The notes below the pieces were generated by a model. That model saw only the letters and a program-made list of their open reading frames with translations. It was not told the origin of the DNA and did no database searches. Shown here one piece after another: positions 57,301 to 64,000 of a DNA stretch of 64,000 nt (the stretch's first letter is position 1; each line of letters opens with the position of its first letter). The stretch comes from Ornithobacterium rhinotracheale (GTDB lineage Bacteria; Bacteroidota; Bacteroidia; Flavobacteriales; Weeksellaceae). The position numbers and the translations under genes are program-made. The stretch is from positions 248,001 through 312,000 of the forward strand of contig NZ_CP035107.1 in NCBI RefSeq assembly GCF_004088395.1. Direction: 5' to 3'.

Positions 57301-58539
57301 TTATTTCACTTTTAGGGCACGTGTAGGGCTAATGCGTTTAATCAAAAGGCTTGGTAGCCACAAAGCTAAAATGCTGATGAGGATACTGCCTAAATTTACT
57401 AAAAGTATCATCTGCCAAGATAAGAACACAGGGGCTTGCGAAATATAATAATTTTCGGGCGGTAATTGCACGATACCAAATTCGCTTTGAATCCATAAAA
57501 GTAAAAGTGCAATGCTGTTTCCTGTAATGAGTCCTGGGAGCATGATAAAGACTGCGTAGGCAATGAAAATCTGCCTGATTTGTGAATTATTGGCCCCCAA
57601 AGTTTTTAAAACTCCAATCGAATGTGTACGCTCTAAAATCAAAATTAAAAGCACCATCACCATATTGATTATCACAACAAAAAGCATGATAAATAAAATG
57701 ATGAAAATATTGGTATCAAAGATTTTAATCCACTCTTCGATTTCGGAGAAGTGGTCGGTTGCGGTGAGTGCAATTAAATTATAATTAATTAAATTATTTA
57801 CTTCTTCTTTTACAGGAGTTAAATCTTGGTCTACATCGGGCACAAAAAGCTCATAGCCGCCCACCACATCGGGAGCCCATTGATTGATGCGTTGCACCTG
57901 TTTCAAATCTCCGATTACATACAATTTGTCAAATAGCTCAATATCGGTGCTGTAAATGCCTGCCACTTTAAACTTTCGATAAATGGGTTTTGCCTCAGGA
58001 TTTTTTTCATTGATGAAAACCATGACAAAAGTGCTCCCTACCTTTAAATAAAAGTTATTGGCAATTTCTTGAGAAATAACGACTTCGTTGCTGATTTTAT
58101 TAGGATTAAATTTTGGAAAATGTCCTTTTTTTAGAAATTTTTGAAATCTTACAGTGTCATATTTTGCATCCACACCTTTAAAGAGCACACCATCAAAACT
58201 CTCTTTAGAGCGAATAATTCCACTCTTCACTGCGTAGCTTTGAATGTGTTCTATGTTTTTTGACGGGAATTTGGGATAATAATTAGGATTAAGATGTAAG
58301 GTGTCCGAATCCATCGAAAGATTGCTATTATAGGGCGTAATGGTGAGATGCCCACCAAAATCGGCCAATTTTTGTTTGATTTCCTTTTTGGCACCAATGC
58401 CAGTGGAAAGCGTAATGAGTGCTACTATGATACCGATAGCCACCGCAAATTGCCCAATGCGTACAATATTGCGCGAGAGACTTTCTTGCGAAGTTTTACC
58501 CCAAGCGATTTTATAAGCAAAATATTGGCTAAATTTCAA
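57301..58539 (-). CDS. FtsX/LolC-like ABC transporter permease
   Basis: 412-residue inner-membrane permease of the MacB/LolCE superfamily: first membrane helix near 25-47, a large periplasmic MacB_PCD-like domain (about 48-265), then three C-terminal helices (about 275-300, 325-350 and 375-400) in an FtsX domain. It resembles the lipoprotein-releasing permeases LolC/E of Bacteroidota. The ATPase partner is not adjacent, so the substrate is not settled. It is divergent from the NamZ gene. Confidence 0.87.
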   Translation of the reverse strand: MKFSQYFAYKIAWGKTSQESLSRNIVRIGQFAVAIGIIVALITLSTGIGAKKEIKQKLADFGGHLTITPYNSNLSMDSDTLHLNPNYYPKFPSKNIEHIQSYAVKSGIIRSKESFDGVLFKGVDAKYDTVRFQKFLKKGHFPKFNPNKISNEVVISQEIANNFYLKVGSTFVMVFINEKNPEAKPIYRKFKVAGIYSTDIELFDKLYVIGDLKQVQRINQWAPDVVGGYELFVPDVDQDLTPVKEEVNNLINYNLIALTATDHFSEIEEWIKIFDTNIFIILFIMLFVVIINMVMVLLILILERTHSIGVLKTLGANNSQIRQIFIAYAVFIMLPGLITGNSIALLLLWIQSEFGIVQLPPENYYISQAPVFLSWQMILLVNLGSILISILALWLPSLLIKRISPTRALKVK

Positions 58540-58579
58540 TGTGTTCTAATTTTTATTAGGTATTAAATCCCGCGATTGT

Positions 58580-58587
58580 TATCTTTG
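58580..58587 (+). promoter_or_regulatory. Putative -7 element for the NamZ-like gene
   Basis: TATCTTTG fits TAnnTTTG, 20 nt before the ATG. No TTG at the expected -33 spacing. Confidence 0.48.
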
Positions 58588-58607
58588 GGAAATCGAAAAT
58601 TTAAATT

Positions 58608-59822
58608 ATGCGGTTCAAATATACATTTTTCAGTTTATTTTTACTATTAATTTTTTGCAAAGCGCAAGAAAAACCATCGGTCGATACTCATTTAGTAACA
58701 AAATGTTTTGAAAATCCCCAAATTAAAGTGGGGGCAGAAAACACCAAAGTGTATTTGCCACTGTTAGTCAATAAGAAAGTTGGGGTAGTGACTAATCAAA
58801 CGGGGATTTTGCCCAATTATGGCAACGAGCATTTAGTGGATTTTCTTTTAGCCCAGAAAATTAATGTAAAAAAGATATTTTCGCCCGAACACGGATTTCG
58901 TGGTAAAGCCGATGCAGGTGAGAAAGTGAAAAGTGGTATAGACGAAAAAACGAGTTTGCCTATTATTTCGTTGTATGGCGATAACCGAAAACCAAAACCT
59001 AGTCAGTTACAAGATTTAGAGGTGATTCTATTTGATTTGCAAGATGTAGGCGTTCGTTTTTACACCTACATTTCTACCTTGCATTATGTAATGGAAGCCG
59101 CTGCAGAAAAAGGAATTCCAGTCATCGTGCTCGATAGACCAAACCCTAATGCGCACTATATCGACGGGCCTATGTTGGAGCCTGCATTGCGTAGCTTTGT
59201 CGGCATGCACGAGGTGCCCATTGTGTATGGAATGACGATTGGCGAGTATGCCCAAATGATCAATGGAGAAAAATGGCTTAAAAACGGAATTCAAGCGGAT
59301 TTAACGGTGGTCTCGTTGCAAAACTACACGCACGACACGCCTTATGATTTGCCTGTGAAACCTTCGCCTAATTTGCCAAATGCCCAATCTGTGAACTTGT
59401 ATCCAAGTCTTTGTTTTTTTGAAGGAGCCAATGTGAGTGCGGGGCGCGGAACCGATAAGCAGTTTCAAATATATGGTTCACCCTATTTAAAAGGCTATAA
59501 ATTCAAATTCACCCCTCACCCAAATGAAGGTGCCAAAAGCCCTAAATTTAATGGGAAAACTTGCTATGGCGAAGATTTAAGCAATCATGAACGACTCAAT
59601 GAAATCAGCCTGAAATTCCTTTTAGACGCGTATAAGAAAAACACCAAAAATCCATTTTTTACCGTTTTTGGTGGTTCTTATTGGATTGATAAATTAGCGG
59701 GGACACCATCGCTTAGGAAACAAATCATTGCGGGCTGGGACGAAGCCAAAATCAAGAAAACTTGGCAAAAAGGTTTAGAGAAATTTAAAAAGACCAGAGC
59801 TAAATACTTGTTGTACCCTTGA
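58608..59822 (+). CDS. DUF1343/NamZ-type exo-beta-N-acetylmuramidase (GH171)
   Basis: 404-residue secreted enzyme with a signal peptide (about 1-19). The DUF1343 domain includes KVGVVTNQTGI, IFSPEHGFRG, SLYGDNRKP, FDLQDVGVRFYTY, LDRPNP and EGANVSAGRGTD, in that order. The characterised relatives NamZ of Bacillus subtilis and Tannerella forsythia release MurNAc from muropeptide ends, so this gene probably serves cell-wall recycling or MurNAc salvage. The stop codon overlaps the start of the alkyltransferase-like gene by 1 bp. Confidence 0.9.
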   Translation: MRFKYTFFSLFLLLIFCKAQEKPSVDTHLVTKCFENPQIKVGAENTKVYLPLLVNKKVGVVTNQTGILPNYGNEHLVDFLLAQKINVKKIFSPEHGFRGKADAGEKVKSGIDEKTSLPIISLYGDNRKPKPSQLQDLEVILFDLQDVGVRFYTYISTLHYVMEAAAEKGIPVIVLDRPNPNAHYIDGPMLEPALRSFVGMHEVPIVYGMTIGEYAQMINGEKWLKNGIQADLTVVSLQNYTHDTPYDLPVKPSPNLPNAQSVNLYPSLCFFEGANVSAGRGTDKQFQIYGSPYLKGYKFKFTPHPNEGAKSPKFNGKTCYGEDLSNHERLNEISLKFLLDAYKKNTKNPFFTVFGGSYWIDKLAGTPSLRKQIIAGWDEAKIKKTWQKGLEKFKKTRAKYLLYP

Positions 59823-60163
59823 TGGAAGATAAAAAAGATTTTTTTGGAAAAGTTTATGAATTAGTCAAGCAAATCCCTAGCGGGCGTGTTGCTACATACG
59901 GCGATATAGCTAAAAGAATCGGTTCGCCACAGTCGGCTCGGGTCGTGGGTTGGGCGATGAACGCAAGTCATGGATTGAGCGAGGAAATCCCTGCTCATCG
60001 TGTAGTCAACAGAAATGGACAGCTCACGGGAAAAGCCCATTTTGCACATCCCGATTTAATGCAAAAAAAACTCGAAGCCGAAGGAATTCAAGTAAAAAAC
60101 GATGAAATTATAAATTTTAATGAAATGCGTTGGGATTTTAAAGATATAAATGAAAGAAAATAG
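59822..60163 (+). CDS. Alkyltransferase-like protein (MGMT family, Cys replaced by Ala)
   Basis: 113-residue protein with the DNA-binding domain of O6-alkylguanine-DNA alkyltransferases (GRVATYGDIA, SARVVGWAMN). At the active site it has PAHR (57-60) instead of PCHR, so A58 replaces the alkyl-accepting Cys and it cannot transfer the alkyl group. Such ATL proteins bind O6-alkylguanine and pass the damage to nucleotide excision repair. ATG 59822 is chosen over TTG 59819; it overlaps the NamZ stop (TGATG). Confidence 0.9.
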   Translation: MEDKKDFFGKVYELVKQIPSGRVATYGDIAKRIGSPQSARVVGWAMNASHGLSEEIPAHRVVNRNGQLTGKAHFAHPDLMQKKLEAEGIQVKNDEIINFNEMRWDFKDINERK

Positions 60164-60439
60164 CATTCACGACATCGATATTGATTTGATAGAGATGCTC
60201 CCTCGATGTGATGAAATAAGCCATTGCGAGCATCACAGACATGGAGCCACATTTGGGGCGGTTTAAACCCGAAGAGAAATTAAAAGAACTAGTGAGCGTG
60301 ATTTGGAATTAGTGCAAATTGCATACAAAAAAATCAATTTGTATAAGATGGAACCTCTGAAGTCGTGATGTGCTTCTGTTTCATCAATCCAGATACCACG
60401 GAAAAAGATTTAGATTTAATTCTGGAAAGTGTGGAATAA
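60150..60439 (+). pseudogene. Gene debris, 3' part resembling a PLP-decarboxylase tail
   Basis: Several coding-like pieces in different frames. A 38-codon frame runs from ATG 60150, overlapping the ATL gene by 14 bp. A second piece (MEPHLGRFKPEEKLKELVSV) starts near 60240. A last piece (core CFINPDTTEKDLDLILESVE) ends at TAA 60437-60439. The last resembles the C-terminus of group II PLP-dependent decarboxylases. Stops and frame changes between the pieces indicate a decayed gene or genes. Identity is tentative. Confidence 0.4.
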
Positions 60440-60441
60440 AT

Positions 60442-60470
60442 AAAAAACCCGCATTTTGCGGGTTTTTTAT
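60442..60470. terminator. Bidirectional terminator
   Basis: AAAAAACCCGCA pairs with TGCGGGTTTTTT (12 bp, TTT loop), between convergent units. Confidence 0.9.
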
Positions 60471-60489
60471 TTACATTTGATTTGATGAA

Positions 60490-61401
60490 TTATAACCAAA
60501 AGTTTCCACCTTCAGGATCTAATTCGAAAATTAAGTCATAATCTTTTTTGATGTCTTCTACCGATACGCCATAAGCTTTTGCGGCGTCTGGGAAAAATAC
60601 ATTTTCTTTTAATTCTTCCGTTTCTTGGAAATTAATGCTTGAATAAATATCAACAGGGATAGAAACATATAAATCGCTATCGTAGATGCCAGGAGCTGGT
60701 TTGTCATTGTAAGCATATGGCTCGTTTTTGTTGTTTTTATTCAGTTTGTTTTCAACCTTAAAGTGAGCTAATAAGATTTTTAAATCAAAAGTATAATAAG
60801 GGTGATCTTTAGGCACTGTAAAATATCCTTTTAGCCCAATTGGGTCGTAGGCATTTGGGTTGTTGCTGTCCCATGTTCTCTTTTTCAACTCAGGTCTTCC
60901 TTCGTTAATAGATGATTCAGAATCTCTATAAGTGTAGGTCATTAATTCATCTTCGTTGATTTCTTTGTTCCCGTGAGTAGGTTTAATGTCTTTAGCATAA
61001 AAGAAGTGTTGGTGAATTTTATCCATACCATCTTTAACAAATTCTGAATTCATCAACTCTCCCGACTTGTTGTAATAATTGATAAGAACGGCGTAAGAGT
61101 TTCCTGCCAAGAATAAAATTGGTTTGTCTGTGCTTGGTACTACATTTCCTTTTTCATCTTGTGTAAATGATATTTTTTGCTCTCTTCTGAAGAATTTAAT
61201 GGTTTCGGGATAGTCTGGGTCGCCATGGAAATTAGCCCCGTGAAGGTGACCTTCTTTAAAGGTGATTTCCACTTTAGACCACTCATCATGTCCTTTGTCT
61301 TTAGTCACATCAGTTGGAGTTGGTGCACTGTCGTCGTTCACACAGCTAAATAGTGCAGTAGCTGCGAAAATTGCTAATAAAGCATTTTTGATTTTTTTCA
61401 T
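60490..61401 (-). CDS. His-rich lipoprotein partnered with a TonB receptor
   Basis: 303-residue lipoprotein: the signal sequence ends TALFSC and the Cys is followed by VNDDS, similar to the surface-export signal. The N-terminal half is rich in His pairs (EGHLHGANFHGD, KIHQHFFYAKD, KPTHGN), which suggests metal binding. It lies 35 bp after the ZnuD-like receptor gene, so the pair probably forms one uptake system, as HmuY/HmuR-like pairs do. No family was recognised; metal specificity is inferred. Confidence 0.7.
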   Translation of the reverse strand: MKKIKNALLAIFAATALFSCVNDDSAPTPTDVTKDKGHDEWSKVEITFKEGHLHGANFHGDPDYPETIKFFRREQKISFTQDEKGNVVPSTDKPILFLAGNSYAVLINYYNKSGELMNSEFVKDGMDKIHQHFFYAKDIKPTHGNKEINEDELMTYTYRDSESSINEGRPELKKRTWDSNNPNAYDPIGLKGYFTVPKDHPYYTFDLKILLAHFKVENKLNKNNKNEPYAYNDKPAPGIYDSDLYVSIPVDIYSSINFQETEELKENVFFPDAAKAYGVSVEDIKKDYDLIFELDPEGGNFWL

Positions 61402-61436
61402 AATCTTCTTTGTTTTAGATTGGTTATTAATTATTT

Positions 61437-63743
61437 TTAAAATTTATATACGATTCTTGCTTGAATATTTCTGCCCATATCGTGGGCAAAAAATCTAAAG
61501 CGGTTGTTGTAGTCCTTATACAATTTGTTGAACAAATTATCTGCGACTAAATAAACCTGAAAATTGTTATTTTTAATTTTGAAATCTGCATTTGCCGAAG
61601 CTTGGAACAAATGATAAGCAGGCGGAGTGATTTCAACTAATTTATTCACATAATATGCATCAAAAGGCATTTCGTTTGCCGCAGTATAGCGGTTTTGTTT
61701 TGCTGTAAATCTATGCTGAATGCCAAATGATAAAGACTTTAATGTCTTGTCAAAATCCTTGTGCCACACTAGCTCTTGGCTTATGTTGGTAGGCGGAATG
61801 TTGGGCAAATAAGTATCGGTAGTTTTATTTTTAGCCCAAATAAATGCAGCCGTTGCACGATAATCCAATTGCGGAATTATTTTGTAAGAAAAATCAGCAT
61901 CAATTCCCGTAAACACCGCATCCGTTTGCTGGTATTTATAAATAGGATAAATCCCAGAAAAAAGCGTTTTGGTTTCTTGCGTAGGCACATTAAAAATATA
62001 ATTTTTAATATTTTGCCAATAAAAATCAGTTTCAATACTAAATTTTTTAGTATGAAAATGTACTGAACTCACCCATTTCAGTCCACGCTCGGAGTTTAAG
62101 TTTTTATCCCCTACTTCAAAGTTTCCTGCACCGTGATGTAGCCCGTTGCTGTATAGCTCATTCACTTGTGGGGCACGCCATGCCATGCCTACATTAGACT
62201 TGATGTAAAATGTGTGTGTAGGCTGATAAGCTAAGCCAAAACTATAAGTGAAATTTCCAAAATTTCGGCGTCCACCATAAAAGTTTCCATACAAATCATA
62301 GCCTTTGGAATCCATGTCTTTGTAATCATATCTTGCTCCCATTTCTGCACTCCATTTTCGTTGAGCGTATTTTTGAATTGCATAAATCCCAAATATTTCA
62401 GATGCGAAATTAGGAATCAGTGGCACGGCTTGCGTGCTCGGATTGTTGTAATTTTCTTGATAAATGTAATTTGCTCCCAATGCAGATTTCCAATAATTGG
62501 CATACTCTTTATGCCAACCGAAATCTATGGTGTGCGTTTTAAGTTCCATATCTACGGCAGGGATTCTGGTGCGTGTTCCACGGCGACGGCTATATTCTTG
62601 TCTGTGATTAAACTGAAAGGCATATTGCAAATCAAATTGCCCCAATTTATCTGATTTAAAGTAAGTTTTAATTTTGGCTAAATCATGCGAAACGGATTGT
62701 TTGGGAGCCTCGATTTCACGATTGAAATCATAAGTTATAGCAGGTTTGCCTAATGAATAAGCCCCATAAAAATCGTCTAAATTCCCTGCGTGCGCTGCGT
62801 AGAAAATGCCCAAATCTGTATTAAATCTACTATAAAACGCTTCTACTCCGTAGGTGTTGTAATCTAAACCTAAAGTTGCTGAAAAATCGTATTCGCGGCT
62901 TCCTGTGTTGTTTAAATAGTAATCAGCGGTTTTTAAGTCTCCCGAGTTTTTAGCGACTCCTTGCACGCGCCACGCAAAATGTGGGTAAGATTTTAGGCTA
63001 CCTTCCATTTTTCCAGAGAGGCTATATTTTTGCCCATTGCTCTCATAGCCAGCAGTCAAGTTGCCAGAGAGGTCGCCGTGATAGGGCAGGTCGCCCGCCG
63101 AAAGCAGTATAATGCCCCCCAATGCATCGGCGCCGTATTTTACAGCATCGGCGCCTTTGATGATGGTGATTTTCTTAGCCATACCAGGGTCGATTTCAGG
63201 GGCGTGGTCTGCACCCCATTGTTGGCTTTCGAGGCGCGAACCATTATTCATAATCACTACGCGAGTTCCTTGCAGCCCGTTGATGATGGGTTTAGAAATC
63301 GTTCCACCCGTTTGGAGCATACTCACACCTGCCACATTTTCAAGGATTTTGCCTAAATCCTTTCCTGAGTTTTTTAAGATTTTATCTTCATGAATATCAG
63401 AGCTAGCTTGTGTGATTTCTAAATTTTGATTTTTCCCTTGTGCCACCACGCTTGCCAGCTTTTGAGCTAGTGGCGTGATGAATAGCTTTTCTGGGAGCTT
63501 TTGGCTAAAAGTATCTTCATAGGTTTCATAGCCATTTTTCTCAATTTTGATAGAGAGTTGGCTCGCAGGTGTGTAGCGATAGGTGCCGTGGTCTGGGGCG
63601 ATGCTTTGCCCATTAATGCTAAGCTTTGCATCAAGGATTTGGTAAAAATTAATTTGGTCATAAATCTTTACCTCCAATTCCTGAGCGGATAGGGCAGAGA
63701 AAAGTAGTAAAAGGTATGCAGCTAAATGTAGTTTATTTTTCAT
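61437..63743 (-). CDS. TonB-dependent receptor, ZnuD-like
   Basis: Outer-membrane transporter of 768 residues with a signal peptide (about 1-20, ending LSAQ), a carboxypeptidase-regulatory-like beta domain (about 21-95), a plug (about 105-215) and a barrel ending in Phe (RIVYKF). The plug contains NGSRLESQQWGADHAPEIDP and VIKGADAVKYGADALGG, the pattern I associate with ZnuD/zinc-type receptors. The ATG at 63743 (MKNKLHL) is chosen because the upstream ATG at 63764 lies inside the transposase remnant and disrupts the signal peptide. It is followed by the His-rich lipoprotein gene. Confidence 0.88.
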   Translation of the reverse strand: MKNKLHLAAYLLLLFSALSAQELEVKIYDQINFYQILDAKLSINGQSIAPDHGTYRYTPASQLSIKIEKNGYETYEDTFSQKLPEKLFITPLAQKLASVVAQGKNQNLEITQASSDIHEDKILKNSGKDLGKILENVAGVSMLQTGGTISKPIINGLQGTRVVIMNNGSRLESQQWGADHAPEIDPGMAKKITIIKGADAVKYGADALGGIILLSAGDLPYHGDLSGNLTAGYESNGQKYSLSGKMEGSLKSYPHFAWRVQGVAKNSGDLKTADYYLNNTGSREYDFSATLGLDYNTYGVEAFYSRFNTDLGIFYAAHAGNLDDFYGAYSLGKPAITYDFNREIEAPKQSVSHDLAKIKTYFKSDKLGQFDLQYAFQFNHRQEYSRRRGTRTRIPAVDMELKTHTIDFGWHKEYANYWKSALGANYIYQENYNNPSTQAVPLIPNFASEIFGIYAIQKYAQRKWSAEMGARYDYKDMDSKGYDLYGNFYGGRRNFGNFTYSFGLAYQPTHTFYIKSNVGMAWRAPQVNELYSNGLHHGAGNFEVGDKNLNSERGLKWVSSVHFHTKKFSIETDFYWQNIKNYIFNVPTQETKTLFSGIYPIYKYQQTDAVFTGIDADFSYKIIPQLDYRATAAFIWAKNKTTDTYLPNIPPTNISQELVWHKDFDKTLKSLSFGIQHRFTAKQNRYTAANEMPFDAYYVNKLVEITPPAYHLFQASANADFKIKNNNFQVYLVADNLFNKLYKDYNNRFRFFAHDMGRNIQARIVYKF

Positions 63744-63748
63744 AGAGA

Positions 63749-64000
63749 TTAATGGCAAGTGCATTTAGGGTTTAGGCAGTGGATTTTTTCAAGCTTTTTC
63801 ATAAAGTGCGCCGCGGTAGACTTGCGAATGTCATAGATTTTGCTAATGCTCGTGGCGTCTATATTTTTATATTTAAAGTACTCAAAGGCTATGAAGAAAG
63901 ACTTCGTTAAACCAAACTTCACCTTATGGAAAATCGTGTGCGCCGTGGGGGATTCCGTGTAGCTGCACTTGTTGCAGGTTCTGGAGTGGTCTTTACGCTC
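63749..64000 (-). pseudogene. Truncated IS1595-type transposase (5' end outside window)
   Basis: The minus-strand frame runs from the window edge to TAA at 63749. It encodes the second half of a zinc ribbon (TCNKCSYTESP) and the helix-turn-helix module typical of IS1595/ISXO2 transposases (TAHTIFHKVKFGL and SISKIYDIRKSTAAHFMKKL). It then ends in HCLNPKCTCH without any DDE catalytic domain. It stops 5 bp before the TonB receptor ATG. It looks like an IS remnant whose 3' part was deleted; the rest lies beyond the window. Confidence 0.65.

Overview
The window comes from a low-GC member of the Bacteroidota, most likely class Flavobacteriia (Weeksellaceae/Ornithobacterium-like). Supporting signs are TAnnTTTG -7 promoter elements, a type IX secretion (T9SS) C-terminal sorting domain, lipoproteins with acidic export-signal-like N-termini, TonB-dependent receptors, an rlmD-DUF6452-DUF6048-coaE block and IS982-family elements. 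The genus is an inference. No rRNA, tRNA or CRISPR array was seen.

Layout. 1-3.8 kb: 3' part of a GH2 beta-galactosidase with C-terminal carbohydrate-binding-type modules, then an RlpA-like protein. 4.1-6.2 kb: two almost identical IS982-family insertions, 120 bp apart, each with its own 5-bp target duplication. 6.3-22 kb: a complete division and cell wall (dcw) cluster on the minus strand, mraZ-rsmH-ftsL-ftsI-murE-mraY-murD-ftsW-murG-murC-ftsQ-ftsA-ftsZ plus a yqeY-like gene. Most genes overlap or abut. A triple GTGG box upstream looks like a MraZ operator, and ftsW carries a one-base frameshift in a short G run. 22.3-27.4 kb: alpha/beta hydrolase, EngB GTPase, GH84 hexosaminidase, thiamine pyrophosphokinase and a lipoprotein. 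27.4-32.6 kb (minus): DtxR/MntR regulator, serine hydrolase, and an exbB-exbD-tonB-folC operon. 32.7-36 kb: a broken small gene and a large M1-peptidase-like protein that has lost its zinc ligands and ends in a probable beta-barrel. 36-43.8 kb (minus): rlmD-DUF6452-DUF6048-coaE-histidine kinase-response regulator operon and a TonB-dependent receptor. 44-50.7 kb: a secreted protein whose start codon seems lost, an HU-like protein, a T9SS-exported sortilin-fold protein and a membrane protein. 50.7-60.2 kb: rplS, sufE, a GT9 glycosyltransferase, a secreted nuclease, corA with a 57-residue membrane peptide, mutS, an ABC permease, a NamZ-type muramidase and an alkyltransferase-like protein. 60.2-64 kb: gene debris, then a histidine-rich lipoprotein and a ZnuD-like TonB receptor, with a truncated IS1595-type transposase directly upstream.

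How the genes work together. The dcw cluster supplies peptidoglycan precursors (meso-DAP type, from the DNPR motif in MurE) and the divisome. GH2, GH84, NamZ and RlpA point to host-glycan and cell-wall turnover. ExbB/ExbD/TonB energise the two TonB receptors, one of which probably takes up metal. Points most worth checking: the MraZ operator, the ftsW frameshift, the start-codon-masking hairpin in the IS elements, the zinc-ligand-less M1 protein, and three genes whose -7 element lies only 4 nt before the ATG.
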